A stretch of DNA of 64,000 nt from Marispirochaeta aestuarii (GTDB taxonomy: Bacteria; Spirochaetota; Spirochaetia; JC444; Marispirochaetaceae). Positions 1 to 11,025 of this stretch are shown here, one piece after another (position 1 is the first letter of the stretch; the number at the start of each line of letters is the position of its first letter). Both the position numbers and the translations under genes were made by a program. Under the pieces are notes generated by a model. The model ran no database searches, was not told where the DNA came from, and was given only the letters and a program-made list of their open reading frames with translations. The stretch is from NCBI RefSeq assembly GCF_002087085.1, contig NZ_MWQY01000003.1, positions 1 through 64,000 of the forward strand, read 5' to 3'.

Positions 1-186
1 GCGAATCCGTCAGGATTCTGCCGATAGTACGCGAAGAAGCCCGATAAAAAAAGCCTCAGCCCTTCCGTATATTCATTTGAGGGCTGGGCCCAACGAATCG
101 CAAAGCGATTCGCAAGCCAAGCGTACGGCAGGCGAATCCGTCAGGATTCTGCCGATAGTACGCGAAGAAGCCCGATAAAAAAAGCC
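1..186. repeat. Tandem 55-bp repeat with 131-bp period, rich in palindromes
   Basis: Positions 1-55 and 132-186 are identical over 55 bases. Between them lie a perfect 8-bp palindrome with a 3-nt loop (94-112) and a nested inverted repeat spanning 121-163 (outer arms gcgtac/gtacgc, inner arms cggcag/ctgccg and gaatcc/ggattc). Both copies end in agcccgat followed by seven A and gcc, the reverse complement of the 3' end and tail of the neighbouring tRNA-Pro. The array runs off the left edge. It looks like a tRNA-proximal repeat built by duplicating the tRNA tail and terminator, but a REP-like mobile repeat is also possible. Confidence 0.75.
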
Positions 187-220
187 CCATCCCTTCGGAT
201 GAGGCTTTTTTTATCGGGCT
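169..220 (-). terminator. Rho-independent terminator of the tRNA-Pro unit
   Basis: On the minus strand the tRNA-Pro 3' end is followed by the stem GCCTCATCC / GGATGGGGC closed by a GAAG loop and then seven T. The stem sits inside a longer perfect 18-bp inverted repeat (169-186 with 203-220) that includes the last seven bases of the tRNA. The A-run on the other arm makes the structure look bidirectional. A second, poorer copy of the stem plus T-run lies at about 49-92. Confidence 0.8.
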
Positions 221-286
221 GGGGGGATTTGAACCCCCGACTTCTTGATCCCGAACCAAGCGCGCTCCCACTGCGCTACAGCCCGA
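213..286 (-). tRNA. tRNA-Pro (anticodon CGG)
   Basis: Read on the minus strand, a 7-bp acceptor stem (tcgggct with agcccga), a D arm with gcgc stem, an anticodon stem cttgg/tcaag around the loop TTCGGGA (anticodon CGG, codon CCG) and a T arm with loop ttcaaat form a full cloverleaf. CCA is not encoded. It lies 33 nt downstream of tRNA-Asp and probably shares its transcript. The terminator starts directly after the 3' end. Confidence 0.93.
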
Positions 287-319
287 TTTTCCCTGTTCCT
301 GGTCCAGGAAAAAAGGATA

Positions 320-394
320 CGGGAGTGACGGGACTTGAACCCGCGGTCTCCGGCTTGACAGGCCGGCGCGATAACCAGCTTCGCCACACCCCCG
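320..394 (-). tRNA. tRNA-Asp (anticodon GTC)
   Basis: The minus strand reads as a cloverleaf with acceptor stem cgggggt/actcccg (one G-T pair), anticodon stem ccggc/gccgg and loop CTGTCAA, giving anticodon GTC. The T loop is ttcaagt. CCA is not encoded. It is the first gene of a two-tRNA unit with tRNA-Pro and has a strong promoter just upstream. Confidence 0.94.
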
Positions 395-408
395 TAATTA
401 TGTGTGAG

Positions 409-437
409 AATATATAGTATGACGAAATACCTGTCAA
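409..437 (-). promoter_or_regulatory. Promoter of the tRNA-Asp/tRNA-Pro unit
   Basis: On the minus strand TTGACA (432-437) is followed by a 17-nt spacer and TATATT (409-414). The predicted start is about 8 nt before the tRNA-Asp 5' end, the expected layout for a stable-RNA promoter. Confidence 0.8.
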
Positions 438-477
438 GGGCGGCCTTTTTTCAGAGCGGCGCAGCTAAATCGATTCA

Positions 478-506
478 TTGACAAAGGATAGGGCCCATGA
501 TACCGT
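478..506 (+). promoter_or_regulatory. Probable promoter of the PpiD-like gene
   Basis: TTGACA (478-483), a 17-nt spacer and a weak -10 TACCGT (501-506). This would give a leader of about 33 nt containing the Shine-Dalgarno gatgagga in front of the ATG at 546. The -35 is perfect but the -10 is poor, so the assignment is tentative. Confidence 0.5.
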
Positions 507-545
507 TGTGCGGTTAAATAACAACTTGATTGATGAGGAAACTTT

Positions 546-2078
546 ATGGCGAAACGGGATCCGCAACACGGCACAAAGCGGAATACTGAACTGGGCGGAA
601 AAGATCATCCGCCAAAAAGCCGCATGCATCCCTGGATGTACATCTTCAGCGTAGCAATTCTTGTTATAATAGTGGTTACCTTCATCGGCGGACCGCTTGT
701 TGGCAGTACAGCCGGTGGCGGCGGTATTGTGTTTGGAAGCTATGACGGTGAAGACATTGAATTTTATCCCGGGAACTACCTGGCACGACAGCGGGACACC
801 ATAGCCGAACGTATTGCCCAGTCCGGTATGGATACGAACCTTGAATGGATAGCATATCAGGTCTGGCGAGGTGCATATCAGAATACCGTTGTGCATACCG
901 CCGTCCTTCAGAAGGCGAAGGAGAGCGATTTACAGATACCCGGCGAAGTGATTGATCAGGCGCTAACTGCGTATCCAGCTTATCAGGAAAACGGAGAGTT
1001 CAGCCCGGCCAGGTATCGCGACACCTCAAGAACCGAAAAGGCTTCCATTCGCAAGTATTACAGAGAAGAGCTTGTAAGCAGCCAGGTCAGGAGCGATATT
1101 CTCGGTGGGGTTAATTCTTCCTCCCAGGCCGTGGATTTTATCAAGAATATGGCAACTCCGGAGCGCAGTTTTCTCTACAGCAGAATCGGATTCTCCGCCT
1201 TCCCGGATGAAATGGTGGGAAATTATGCGGAGGAGAATGCGGATCTTTTCAGAAAGATCAATCTGAGCCGCATAACCATCCAGAGCAGCGAAGAGAGTGC
1301 AAAAACCGTACATCAGCAGTTGCTTTCCGACCCGAGTCTCTTCGACGAGATTGCACGCAACCAGTCGAAGGATGCATATGCGGAAAACGGAGGCTATATC
1401 GGACAACAGTATTTCTTCTCCCTCTCCACTGAACTGGAATCCGAAGAGAAGGCAGAGGAGATATTTTCTCTCAGCAAAGGCTCGATATCAGAGATAATGT
1501 CAACTCCCTTCGGATGGGTCATCTACAAATGCAACGAAGAACCCGTTGCGGCGAACAGAACCAGTGATGAGGATATCGATACCGTTCGCAGTTACATGGA
1601 GCGCTTTGAAAAGGGCAGCATCGAGGATTACCTCATTGAACGGGGACAGGCACTTCGAGCCTCGGTCGGAGAAAACGGTCTCAGCGGACTCGAAGCTGAG
1701 GGCTGGGAAGACGGAGAGACCGCATCGTTTCCTCTGAATTACGGTAATGTGGAAATCTTTAAAAGCGTGCGTGACGCCAATCAGGATTCCGGAGCCTTTG
1801 AGGGTGCGGCCTTCAACGAGTCTTTTCTGGAAACCCTCTTTTCGCTGGAACAGGGAAGTATCAGCGAACCTCTGGTTTTGAACAATATGATCTATCTTTT
1901 TGAACTTAAAGAAGAGACCGAAATTTCAGATGAGAATCTCAGCATGCTGGAAAGCTATTACCCCTATCTGGGTCAGCAGTATGCAGAGACTGATATGAGG
2001 GCCCTTATCCTGTCCTCCGACAAGCATGAAGATAATTTTGATGCGGTATTCAGCCGCTATTTCCTGAACGGCGAGTAA
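546..2078 (+). CDS. Membrane-anchored PpiD/SurA-like peptidyl-prolyl isomerase
   Basis: Predicted periplasmic foldase of 510 residues. A basic N-terminus (KRDPQHGTKR) precedes one membrane helix at about 30-50, placing the rest in the periplasm. A SurA_N/PpiD-like helical segment follows (about 60-215), then a parvulin-type rotamase region (about 240-345) with the typical ENGGYIG turn and a FSLSKGSIS stretch. A second, degenerate copy seems to lie at about 395-480 (SLEQGSIS). The family binds unfolded exported proteins and assists prolyl isomerisation; whether this member is catalytically active is not clear. The ATG at 546 follows the Shine-Dalgarno gatgagga. The DUF115 gene starts 2 nt after the stop, so the two are co-transcribed. 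Confidence 0.82.
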   Translation: MAKRDPQHGTKRNTELGGKDHPPKSRMHPWMYIFSVAILVIIVVTFIGGPLVGSTAGGGGIVFGSYDGEDIEFYPGNYLARQRDTIAERIAQSGMDTNLEWIAYQVWRGAYQNTVVHTAVLQKAKESDLQIPGEVIDQALTAYPAYQENGEFSPARYRDTSRTEKASIRKYYREELVSSQVRSDILGGVNSSSQAVDFIKNMATPERSFLYSRIGFSAFPDEMVGNYAEENADLFRKINLSRITIQSSEESAKTVHQQLLSDPSLFDEIARNQSKDAYAENGGYIGQQYFFSLSTELESEEKAEEIFSLSKGSISEIMSTPFGWVIYKCNEEPVAANRTSDEDIDTVRSYMERFEKGSIEDYLIERGQALRASVGENGLSGLEAEGWEDGETASFPLNYGNVEIFKSVRDANQDSGAFEGAAFNESFLETLFSLEQGSISEPLVLNNMIYLFELKEETEISDENLSMLESYYPYLGQQYAETDMRALILSSDKHEDNFDAVFSRYFLNGE

Positions 2079-2080
2079 GA

Positions 2081-3669
2081 ATGTCCACTCCCCGACAATT
2101 AGATACCGGGTCGGGGATTACCCTGGAATATCAGGGTAGATTGCTCTATTCGCGGGTCGATCCGAAATCAAGGCCTCTTCGGATTGCCCGCGAAACAGAG
2201 CTTGAACCCGAAACCCTCTATCTTATTCCATCCCCTCTGCTTCTCTACGGAATTGAAGAACTCCTTGTACGGCTGCCCGCAAGCTCCTTTGTAGTGCTGC
2301 TGGAAAAGGAAGAGTCCCTGGAACAGCTTTCAAGAGAGGTGCTTTCTGGTAAGAAATTAAAGAATTACAGATTTCTCTTTGCAGAACGGAAAGATGCTGA
2401 AGGAATAATCGATACCCTGAACGGGCTTTCTCTTTGGCCTTTCAGACGTGTCAAACAGCTTCTTTTAAGCGGAGGGTATAATCTTAACCGTGAATACTAC
2501 TCCCAGGTTTTCAAGACCCTGGAAGAGGCAGCGCGTATATCCTACCAGGACAAGCTGACGCAGGTCTTCTTTGCCCGCCGCTGGATGAAGAATTTCTTTG
2601 CCAACCTCTTCAGCTATGAGAGCCCCCTTCCCTATACCAGCCTGCAGAGTGAAAGACCGGTGCTTGTAGCGGGGGCCGGCGAATCGCTGGAAGCTAACCT
2701 TAACCAGATCAAAGAGGCCCGGGACAGGATTTTTCTGCTTTCCGTTGACACGGCCCTGCCTTTTCTGGCCGCAAAGGGTCTTGTTCCGGATGCAGTTGTC
2801 GTTCTTGAATCCCAGTTTATCAACCTCAGGGACTTTTACGGGATTCCCACAAAGGACATCCTGTTAATCGCTGATCTTTTTTCCTACCCGAGGGTGTGGC
2901 GTCTTCCCTGGAAAAAGAAAATCGCCTTTTTCAGTCGTTTTGCACCCTTACGCTACTTCAATACTCTGGAAAAACATGCCCTGGAGGAGTATGTGCTGCC
3001 CCCCTATGGGTCGGTTGGTGTTGCTGCAGTTGCAATAGCGGCATCCATCAGTCAGAATACCGTCTACTGCAGCGGTATCGATTTTTCCTACAGGCTCGGC
3101 AAAAGCCATGCCAGGGGGACCCAGTTTCTGTTCGAGGAACTCTGCTCTTCCACCAGGGTATCTCCTGCGGGTTTATTTGTTCCTTTCTTCAAGCGTCCCC
3201 TGCTCCGCACCACGGGGAAGGTTTCGAAGGTCCTCAGCGACCTGATTCTTCTCAATTACCGTTTGACCCTCAAGAATTTTATCCGCGGGTCGGAAAATAT
3301 CTACGACTTGAATCCCCTGGGTCTGGATATCGGGGCAACGTATACGGACAGGATCGATGTTTCGGAAGTCTCCCCACAGACTCCGGTATGCAGGGAGACT
3401 TCCTTCAGAAATGTTTCGTTCAGCTGGAAGTATCTGCTGCGACAGGAGCATGATATGCTCTCCCGTATATACACCAGCGGGCTGCGTTACCTGAAGGGAG
3501 AATCAGTGGATACAGACTTTTTCGGCCTCATCGAAGAACGGGATTACCTGACTGCCCATTTTCCGGACAACCTGCACAAGCTGCCTCGAAATCCCGCTTT
3601 TGCCAAACGCCTTCTGCTGGCCGTTGAAGGGTACCGGATTTATCTGTCCAGGCTGCTCGGCATACCTTC

Positions 3670-3673
<4 letters not shown>
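2081..3673 (+). CDS. DUF115 / MptE-like protein
   Basis: 530 residues. The central part (about 190-345) resembles the DUF115 family (Maf flagellin-modification proteins and archaeal MptE pterin pyrophosphokinase-like folds): a nucleotide-binding-type start [11 protein letters not shown] at 194-204, then [15 protein letters not shown] and PDAVVVLE. The N-terminal 180 and C-terminal 180 residues are not recognisable to me. No signal peptide or membrane helix is visible, so it is probably cytoplasmic. Possible roles include glycosylation of flagellin or other surface proteins, but no flagellar gene is nearby. The gene follows the foldase by 2 nt. Its stop codon shares the palindrome CTAG with the lepA stop on the other strand. 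Confidence 0.65.
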
Positions 3674-5481
<1,808 letters not shown>

Positions 5482-5488
5482 TGAGGGT

Positions 5489-5518
5489 ACTATATCCTAA
5501 CGAGGCCGGTTACTTCAA
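5489..5518 (-). promoter_or_regulatory. lepA promoter, leaderless type
   Basis: On the minus strand TTGAAG (5513-5518), an 18-nt spacer and TATAGT (5489-5494). Seven nt then separate the -10 from the lepA ATG (5479-5481), so transcription should start at or next to the A of ATG. The -35 overlaps the stop codon of the upstream kinase gene. Confidence 0.65.
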
Positions 5519-7416
5519 TCCTGGGAATCGAGAACAGTGCGCACCAAGCGTAATAATTCTTCTGGTTTGAAGGGCTTGGACAATATTGCATCCGTTTCAA
5601 GTTTTTCGGAATTCACCCTCTTCATGTATCCGGACATTATTATACTCGGCAGGCCGGGAACGATACTGCGCAACCTGAGAATCAGCTGATCCCCCGTCAT
5701 GTGGGGCATTATATAGTCGGTAATGAGCAGCTGTATTTCGGAGCCATTCTGCTCACAGATTAGCAGGGCTTCTCCGGCGTTTCCTGCTTCGACTACCGAA
5801 TACCCCGCCCTCTTCAGAATACTCATTGCAACGGCTCTGACTGCGTTGTCATCTTCCACCAGAAGGATATTCTCGCTGCCCACATATTTTTCTATTTCGG
5901 GTATATCAATCTGCTCCTTTCTCAGCAGTTTGTCGGTAACCGGGAAAAAAATCTGAAAGCTGGTCCCCTTGTTTATCTGACTCCGGACGTTGATAAAACC
6001 CCGGCTCTGCTTTACTATCCCGTATACCGTCGACAAGCCCAGGCCCGTACCTTTATCTGCCGGTTTTGTGGTAAAAAAAGGTTCGAATATGAGACTGAGC
6101 TGATCCTCAGGAATCCCCTTTCCATTGTCTTCGACTTCAATCACGCAGTAATCTCCCTCGGGGATCGAACCAAGAGGGCTGGCTATGGGCTCCGTCAGCC
6201 GCTCATTACGGCTTTCAATGGTCAGTTTTCCCCTGGCGCCCATGGCATCCCGTGCATTAACCACCATGTTCAGAAGAACCTGTTCGATCTGTCCGGGATC
6301 CACATAAATCTTAGGGTTTTCGGCAGCGGCAAATATGCTTAAGTTTATGTCCTCATGAACAAGGCGTCGAAGCATTTTTTCCAGATCGTTTATCAGCACG
6401 TTTGTATCAACGACCTCGGGATTAAGCACCTGCTGCCGTGAAAAGGCCAGAAGCTGCCGTGTCAGCCGAGTGGCTTTGCCGGCCGCTGTTCTTATACCTT
6501 CCAGTTCGTTCTCAAGAGGCTCGTTTTCCAGATACTTTTCGTTGACCAGGGTAATGTACCCCAGTATAACCGTAAGCAGGTTGTTGAAATCATGGGCGAT
6601 ACCCCCGGCCATTCTGCCGATGGCTTCCATCTTCTGAGCCTGCCTCAACTGTTCCTCGAGACTCTTTATCTCGGTGGTATCAATTAGATATCCATGCAGA
6701 TTCTGAAGATTTCCCTCTTCATCAAAATTGCCCACCATATTTCCCAGAACCGCAGCGACGCTTCCGTCCTGCCGGAGGATTTCGAACTCCTGCAGCCGTA
6801 TTACCCCTTCTTCTCTTAACGCTTCCCACCGCTCTTCATGACGTTTCGTCTCAGAAAAAAGAGTATTGATATTAAGTCCAAATACATCTTCCCTGGACCT
6901 GAATCCGAAGAGAGACAGAAACGCTGGATTACAGTCCAGAATTTTCCCCTCTCCGTCGGCAATAAAGTCCCCGGACAGGTCTTCTTCAAAGAGCCTCCGG
7001 TATCTTTCTTCGCTTTCGTGAAGTCTGACCTCCATCCGATGTCTGTACAGGGCCATTTCTATGGTTGTCTTCAGTTCCCGTTCATTAAAGGGCTTCAGGA
7101 TATAGCCGAAAGGTCCGCTCATCTTTGCCCTGTCCAGGGTCTGGTCATCCGCAAAGGCTGTAAGAAGAATCACCGGCCGATGATACTTTTCTCTGATAAT
7201 CCTGGAGGCCTCGATACCATCCATATTGCCGTGTATCTTGATGTCCATCAGCACAAGGTCGGGAACCTGTCTGTTAATCTCGCTGAAAGCTGCTTCTGCA
7301 GACGAGACAGGTCCCATGGTCCCGTAGCCGAATCGTAAAAGATGGTTTTTTATATCAAGAGCAACTATTGATTCATCTTCAACGACCAGAATGACCGCAG
7401 TACCGTCCTTTTTCAT
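5515..7416 (-). CDS. Hybrid histidine kinase REC-PAS-HisKA-HATPase-REC
   Basis: 633 residues, no membrane segment, so a cytoplasmic sensor. An N-terminal receiver (about 8-122; phospho-acceptor Asp58 in LVLMDIK, Lys108 in LKPF) is followed by a PAS domain (about 135-250), then HisKA with GGIAHDFNN (His275). The HATPase_c domain (about 370-492) shows NMVVNARDAM, EDNGKGIP and GTGLGLSTV, and a C-terminal receiver (about 514-630) has Asp567 in ITDYIMP and Lys614. The GIAHDFNN box is typical of PAS-linked hybrid kinases whose partners are often encoded elsewhere. It ends the che/two-component cluster, 33 nt behind the NarL-type regulator, with a clear Shine-Dalgarno gagg before ATG. The signal is unknown. 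Confidence 0.9.
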   Translation of the reverse strand: MKKDGTAVILVVEDESIVALDIKNHLLRFGYGTMGPVSSAEAAFSEINRQVPDLVLMDIKIHGNMDGIEASRIIREKYHRPVILLTAFADDQTLDRAKMSGPFGYILKPFNERELKTTIEMALYRHRMEVRLHESEERYRRLFEEDLSGDFIADGEGKILDCNPAFLSLFGFRSREDVFGLNINTLFSETKRHEERWEALREEGVIRLQEFEILRQDGSVAAVLGNMVGNFDEEGNLQNLHGYLIDTTEIKSLEEQLRQAQKMEAIGRMAGGIAHDFNNLLTVILGYITLVNEKYLENEPLENELEGIRTAAGKATRLTRQLLAFSRQQVLNPEVVDTNVLINDLEKMLRRLVHEDINLSIFAAAENPKIYVDPGQIEQVLLNMVVNARDAMGARGKLTIESRNERLTEPIASPLGSIPEGDYCVIEVEDNGKGIPEDQLSLIFEPFFTTKPADKGTGLGLSTVYGIVKQSRGFINVRSQINKGTSFQIFFPVTDKLLRKEQIDIPEIEKYVGSENILLVEDDNAVRAVAMSILKRAGYSVVEAGNAGEALLICEQNGSEIQLLITDYIMPHMTGDQLILRLRSIVPGLPSIIMSGYMKRVNSEKLETDAILSKPFKPEELLRLVRTVLDSQD

Positions 7417-7449
7417 TACATCCTCGAATTATAAAATATTTTTATCTGT

Positions 7450-8103
7450 TCAGCGAACATTCGTCAGATACCATTCCACGGCGTACTGCATCAATTCAGT
7501 GCTGTTTTTTAAGGAAAGTTTCTGTTTCAGATGAGATTTATAGGTCTCGATAGTCTTGATACTCAGGTTCAGATCTTCGGCAATGGTTTTGGTGCTTTCC
7601 CCGCGGCCAACCGCCTGCAGCACCTGCAGTTCCCTGTCGCTCAGATACTCTTCAATCTTTTTATCCTTTCGCAGGTTTCCCCCCGATGTTATGGAATGCA
7701 GGAGACGATTTCGCATACTGTCACTCAGGTAAATATCACCCCGCAAAACCGCGCGTATGGCCGTCATGACATTCTCGGTCGCTTCGGCCTTCATGATAAA
7801 ACCCTTTGCCCCCGCCCTGAGGGAACGCTCTGCATATACTGATTCCTCATGCAGAGAGATTACGAGCATCAGAAAGTCGGGATAAATCCGGGACAGATCC
7901 TTAATTAATTCTATGCCGTTGGAATTCTTTAAAGACAGATCGATGAGTGCCAGATCAGGTTGTAATTTTTCAATCAGTTCAAAGGCCCCGGCAGCATCTT
8001 CAGCCTCACCCACCACAATCAGGTCGTCCTCCTGATTGATCAACTGTGTAAAGCCCTGTCGGACAATGGGATGATCGTCAATAATAACAATCCTCTTTTT
8101 CAC
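7450..8103 (-). CDS. NarL/FixJ-family response regulator
   Basis: 217 residues. The receiver domain (1-120) has the acidic pair DD (9-10), phospho-acceptor Asp55 in LALIDLS and Lys105 in MKAEA. The C-terminal LuxR-type helix-turn-helix (about 150-212) contains LSDRELQVLQAVGRGESTK and a KTIETYKSHLKQKL recognition region. It should be a DNA-binding regulator phosphorylated by the adjacent HisKA_3-type kinase, whose gene ends 18 nt upstream. The start is a GTG with the purine-rich stretch ggtggtaagg in front. It belongs to the same probable transcript as cheA-cheR-cheB. Confidence 0.92.
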   Translation of the reverse strand: MKKRIVIIDDHPIVRQGFTQLINQEDDLIVVGEAEDAAGAFELIEKLQPDLALIDLSLKNSNGIELIKDLSRIYPDFLMLVISLHEESVYAERSLRAGAKGFIMKAEATENVMTAIRAVLRGDIYLSDSMRNRLLHSITSGGNLRKDKKIEEYLSDRELQVLQAVGRGESTKTIAEDLNLSIKTIETYKSHLKQKLSLKNSTELMQYAVEWYLTNVR

Positions 8104-8121
8104 GCCCTTACCACCTGCTTA

Positions 8122-9915
8122 TTACTGTGTTATAGGGACCCTGCATATAACAGCAGTACCCCAGCCTTCGTTACCTATTATCGACAGGTGTCCCCCTACC
8201 ATGTTAGCCCGATACTGCATGATTCTCAATCCCAGACCGGACGTGCTTTCTTCTGATATCCCATTGCCGTTGTCACGAATTGTCAACACAATCTCCGTTG
8301 TATCCTGCTCCAGGGAAACGATAATGCTTGTTCCGCCGGCGTGCTTGATTGCGTTGGTTAAGGCCTCCTGACATATATGATAAAGCTGAACCTCCGCAAT
8401 GGGCTGAAGGTCGACAGGATCACGATGACCTTCAAAGGAGGTTGCCACACCGTACATTGACTGGCAGTAGAGACTCAGCTCCTGAAGAGCTTCTACAAGT
8501 CCGTTGGTCTGCAGTGTTACGGGAATTAGCCCCTTTGCCATTTCCCGCGTCTGTTCCACCGTGTTTCTCACAATCTGCTGAATATCCCGGGCATCCTCGA
8601 CACAAGTACTGTCCTTCTCTTTCAGAAGTTTACCTTCCAGTGCCTTTACCCGAAGAAGGATACCCGTTAATTGCTGTCCCAGGCTGTCATGAAGATCCTG
8701 TCCTATCCGTGATCGCTCGCGGTCCTCGATTTCCAGGATTTCCTTTTCCAGCTGTTTGCGCTTGCTCATGTCCCGGGCGATAAGCGAAACTGCAATCAGG
8801 TTTCCCCGGGAGTCCCTGATGGGAGAGATCTTTACAGACATGTCTATAATACCCCCGTCCTTACGGGCCCGCAGAGTTTCGTAATGGTCAATAAGCTCTC
8901 CATTGCGTATTCTGTCGAGCATTTCGGGGATCTCGTTGGGGTAGAAATCGGGAACGAGAATCGAAAGATTCTTACCCCGGACCTCGCTCTGATCGTATCC
9001 GAACAGGATCCGGGCTCCCCGGTTCCAGCTTATTATGGTGCCTTCGGGCGTTGAACCGATTATTGCATCTTCGGAGGTCTCTACAATGGAGGCAAGACGT
9101 GACTGCATCTCCTGAACCTGGTACTCCTCCTCGATGTTGCGAAGAATCACAATGTATCCGGAAATCTTCTCATGTTCATTTTTCAGAACTGATACGGTAC
9201 AAAAAACGTGGAAACGGCTCTGCTCCAGAACAAAGAAATATCTTCCTGAGACTTCTCCGGTATTCTCATAGGAAGAAAAATCCAGGGGATCCGGAGGATT
9301 CTCCTCGAAAGTGTTCTCTATTCTGACAGGCAGGTCCCGGGTCGAACGCCCCACATAATCATCCTGTTTTAGATCGAGCATTCTGCAGGCGGCTATGTTA
9401 ATCAGCTGGATCTTCCCCTCTTTATCGCAGGAAATGACTCCGTCGGAGATTCCGCTGAAGGTGGTGGAAAGCAGGCGTTCGCTTTCAAGAATTTTCTTTT
9501 CCATATCATGACGGTCCAGAGCCATCTCAATGGAGAAGAAAAGATCATTCTGGTCAAAGGATTTGATGATATACCCGTAGGGACGGGTATTCTTTGCACG
9601 GGAGAGGGTATCCACATCAGAATAGGCAGAAATATAGATAACAGGGATCCTGTGCGTCTGCTGGATAATCTCCGCCACCTGTATTCCGTCAAGTTCTCCC
9701 TTCAGGTGAATATCCATCAGGATAAGATCGGGTTTGACTTCATTCAGAAAACTCAACACTTCCGGACCGTTATCCTGGGTATCGAGTACGATATACCCCA
9801 GGGAATCCAGAATATTGCAGATATCAATCGCCAGAATGGCTTCATCTTCCACAACAAGAATACGAGGAGGATCTGTCCTGGGTTGAATCTCTATATTGTC
9901 ATGATGCTCCTGCAT
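8122..9915 (-). CDS. Histidine kinase REC-PAS-PAS-HisKA_3-HATPase (NarX/UhpB type)
   Basis: 597 residues, soluble. An N-terminal receiver (about 18-132; Asp68 in LILMDIH, Lys118 in IIKSF) is followed by two PAS domains (about 143-262 and 273-385), then a HisKA_3 dimerisation domain with RSRIGQDLHDSLGQQ (His409) and a HATPase_c domain (about 500-595) with HICQEALTNAIKHA, DNGNGIS and GLGLRIM. HisKA_3 kinases pair with NarL-type regulators, and exactly such a regulator is encoded 18 nt downstream, so I infer a cognate pair. The N-terminal receiver suggests that another kinase, perhaps CheA, feeds into it; that link is inference. cheB ends 6 nt upstream. Confidence 0.9.
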   Translation of the reverse strand: MQEHHDNIEIQPRTDPPRILVVEDEAILAIDICNILDSLGYIVLDTQDNGPEVLSFLNEVKPDLILMDIHLKGELDGIQVAEIIQQTHRIPVIYISAYSDVDTLSRAKNTRPYGYIIKSFDQNDLFFSIEMALDRHDMEKKILESERLLSTTFSGISDGVISCDKEGKIQLINIAACRMLDLKQDDYVGRSTRDLPVRIENTFEENPPDPLDFSSYENTGEVSGRYFFVLEQSRFHVFCTVSVLKNEHEKISGYIVILRNIEEEYQVQEMQSRLASIVETSEDAIIGSTPEGTIISWNRGARILFGYDQSEVRGKNLSILVPDFYPNEIPEMLDRIRNGELIDHYETLRARKDGGIIDMSVKISPIRDSRGNLIAVSLIARDMSKRKQLEKEILEIEDRERSRIGQDLHDSLGQQLTGILLRVKALEGKLLKEKDSTCVEDARDIQQIVRNTVEQTREMAKGLIPVTLQTNGLVEALQELSLYCQSMYGVATSFEGHRDPVDLQPIAEVQLYHICQEALTNAIKHAGGTSIIVSLEQDTTEIVLTIRDNGNGISEESTSGLGLRIMQYRANMVGGHLSIIGNEGWGTAVICRVPITQ

Positions 9916-9921
9916 AGAAGA

Positions 9922-10998
9922 TTATTTCCGCTTATCGCTTTTTAGAATTTCCGCCGCAATACGGTTGAGGGGCAGAATAAGATCTACGGCGTTGCGTTTA
10001 ACAGCCTCTTGGGGCATTCCGTAGACGACACAGCTCTCCTCGTCCTGGGCAATTGTATAGGCTCCGTTCTGATGCATTTCAAGCATCCCGCGGGCACCGT
10101 CATCACCCATTCCCGTCATTATAATGCCTATTGCATTCTTTCCGGCATAACGGGCAACAGAGCGGAAAAGGACATCCACTGAAGGACGGTGACGACAGAC
10201 AAGAGGTCCGTCCTTTACTTCCACATAGTAACGGGCCCCGCTGCGCTTCAGAAGGGTATGTTTGTTTCCCGGGGCAATGAGTACCCGTCCCCGAAGCACA
10301 GAGTCATTGTTTTCCGCTTCTTTTACACCCACGCTGCAGATGGAATCGAGACGCTTGGCAAAGGCGGCGGTAAAGTGTTCAGGCATATGCTGGACAACCA
10401 CCATCCCCGGTGCATCCACCGGCAGAGCCTCAAGGACCTCCCGCAGGGCTTCGGTACCACCCGTAGAGGCACCCACCGCGACAACCAGCTCGGTTGTTTC
10501 GATTCTAACATGCTCTTTTCCCAGCGGCAGAACAGCATCGGCGGTCAGTTTGGCAGACACCTCAGGTTTGGGCTTGAATTTTCTGGTTTTTGCCATGTGG
10601 GCAGCCCGGACGACGTCCGCAATGCGAAGCCGTGATTCAGTAAGAAACTGTTTTGTTCCCAGTTGAGGTTTCCTGATTATTTCGACAGCTCCGTAATCAA
10701 GGGCATTAAGAACATTCTGGGAGCCCTCTTCAGCTTTACTGGAGCAGATAACCACAGGAATGGGAAACTGCTGCATCAGTTTCTTCAGGAAGGTGAGGCC
10801 GTCCATTCGGGGCATCTCAATATCCAGAATTATTACATCGGGTATCTCTTTTTCCAGTTTCTTGGCGGCAATAATCGGATCCGAGGCCGTCCCCATAATT
10901 TCTATATCTTTCTCCGATCCAAGAATCTCGGACAGAGTCTGCCTCACAACCGCTGAATCATCGACAATTAAAACCTTTATACTGGTGGCTTCAGACAT
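9922..10998 (-). CDS. cheB: Chemotaxis response regulator / protein-glutamate methylesterase CheB
   Basis: 358 residues. The receiver (about 7-125) has phospho-acceptor Asp59 and Lys111. The methylesterase domain (about 168-355) contains the full catalytic triad: Ser178 in VGASTGGTE, His204 in VVQHMPEHF and Asp300 in GMGDDGARG, each 14 residues after the E. coli positions. It demethylates and deamidates chemoreceptor glutamates in response to CheA phosphorylation, opposing CheR. The ATG is preceded by gggaga. It lies 27 nt after cheR, in the order cheA-cheR-cheB. Confidence 0.96.
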   Translation of the reverse strand: MSEATSIKVLIVDDSAVVRQTLSEILGSEKDIEIMGTASDPIIAAKKLEKEIPDVIILDIEMPRMDGLTFLKKLMQQFPIPVVICSSKAEEGSQNVLNALDYGAVEIIRKPQLGTKQFLTESRLRIADVVRAAHMAKTRKFKPKPEVSAKLTADAVLPLGKEHVRIETTELVVAVGASTGGTEALREVLEALPVDAPGMVVVQHMPEHFTAAFAKRLDSICSVGVKEAENNDSVLRGRVLIAPGNKHTLLKRSGARYYVEVKDGPLVCRHRPSVDVLFRSVARYAGKNAIGIIMTGMGDDGARGMLEMHQNGAYTIAQDEESCVVYGMPQEAVKRNAVDLILPLNRIAAEILKSDKRK

Positions 10999-11025
10999 TT
11001 GTTAAAATCTCCCGATTGTAAGGAC

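Noticed and set aside
1-186. CRISPR array
   Set aside because: Only two repeat copies, 131-bp period, palindromic filler and no cas genes.
199-417. 72-codon plus-strand frame over the first two tRNAs
   Set aside because: It lies entirely on tRNA-Pro and tRNA-Asp antisense sequence; tRNA shadows often give such frames.
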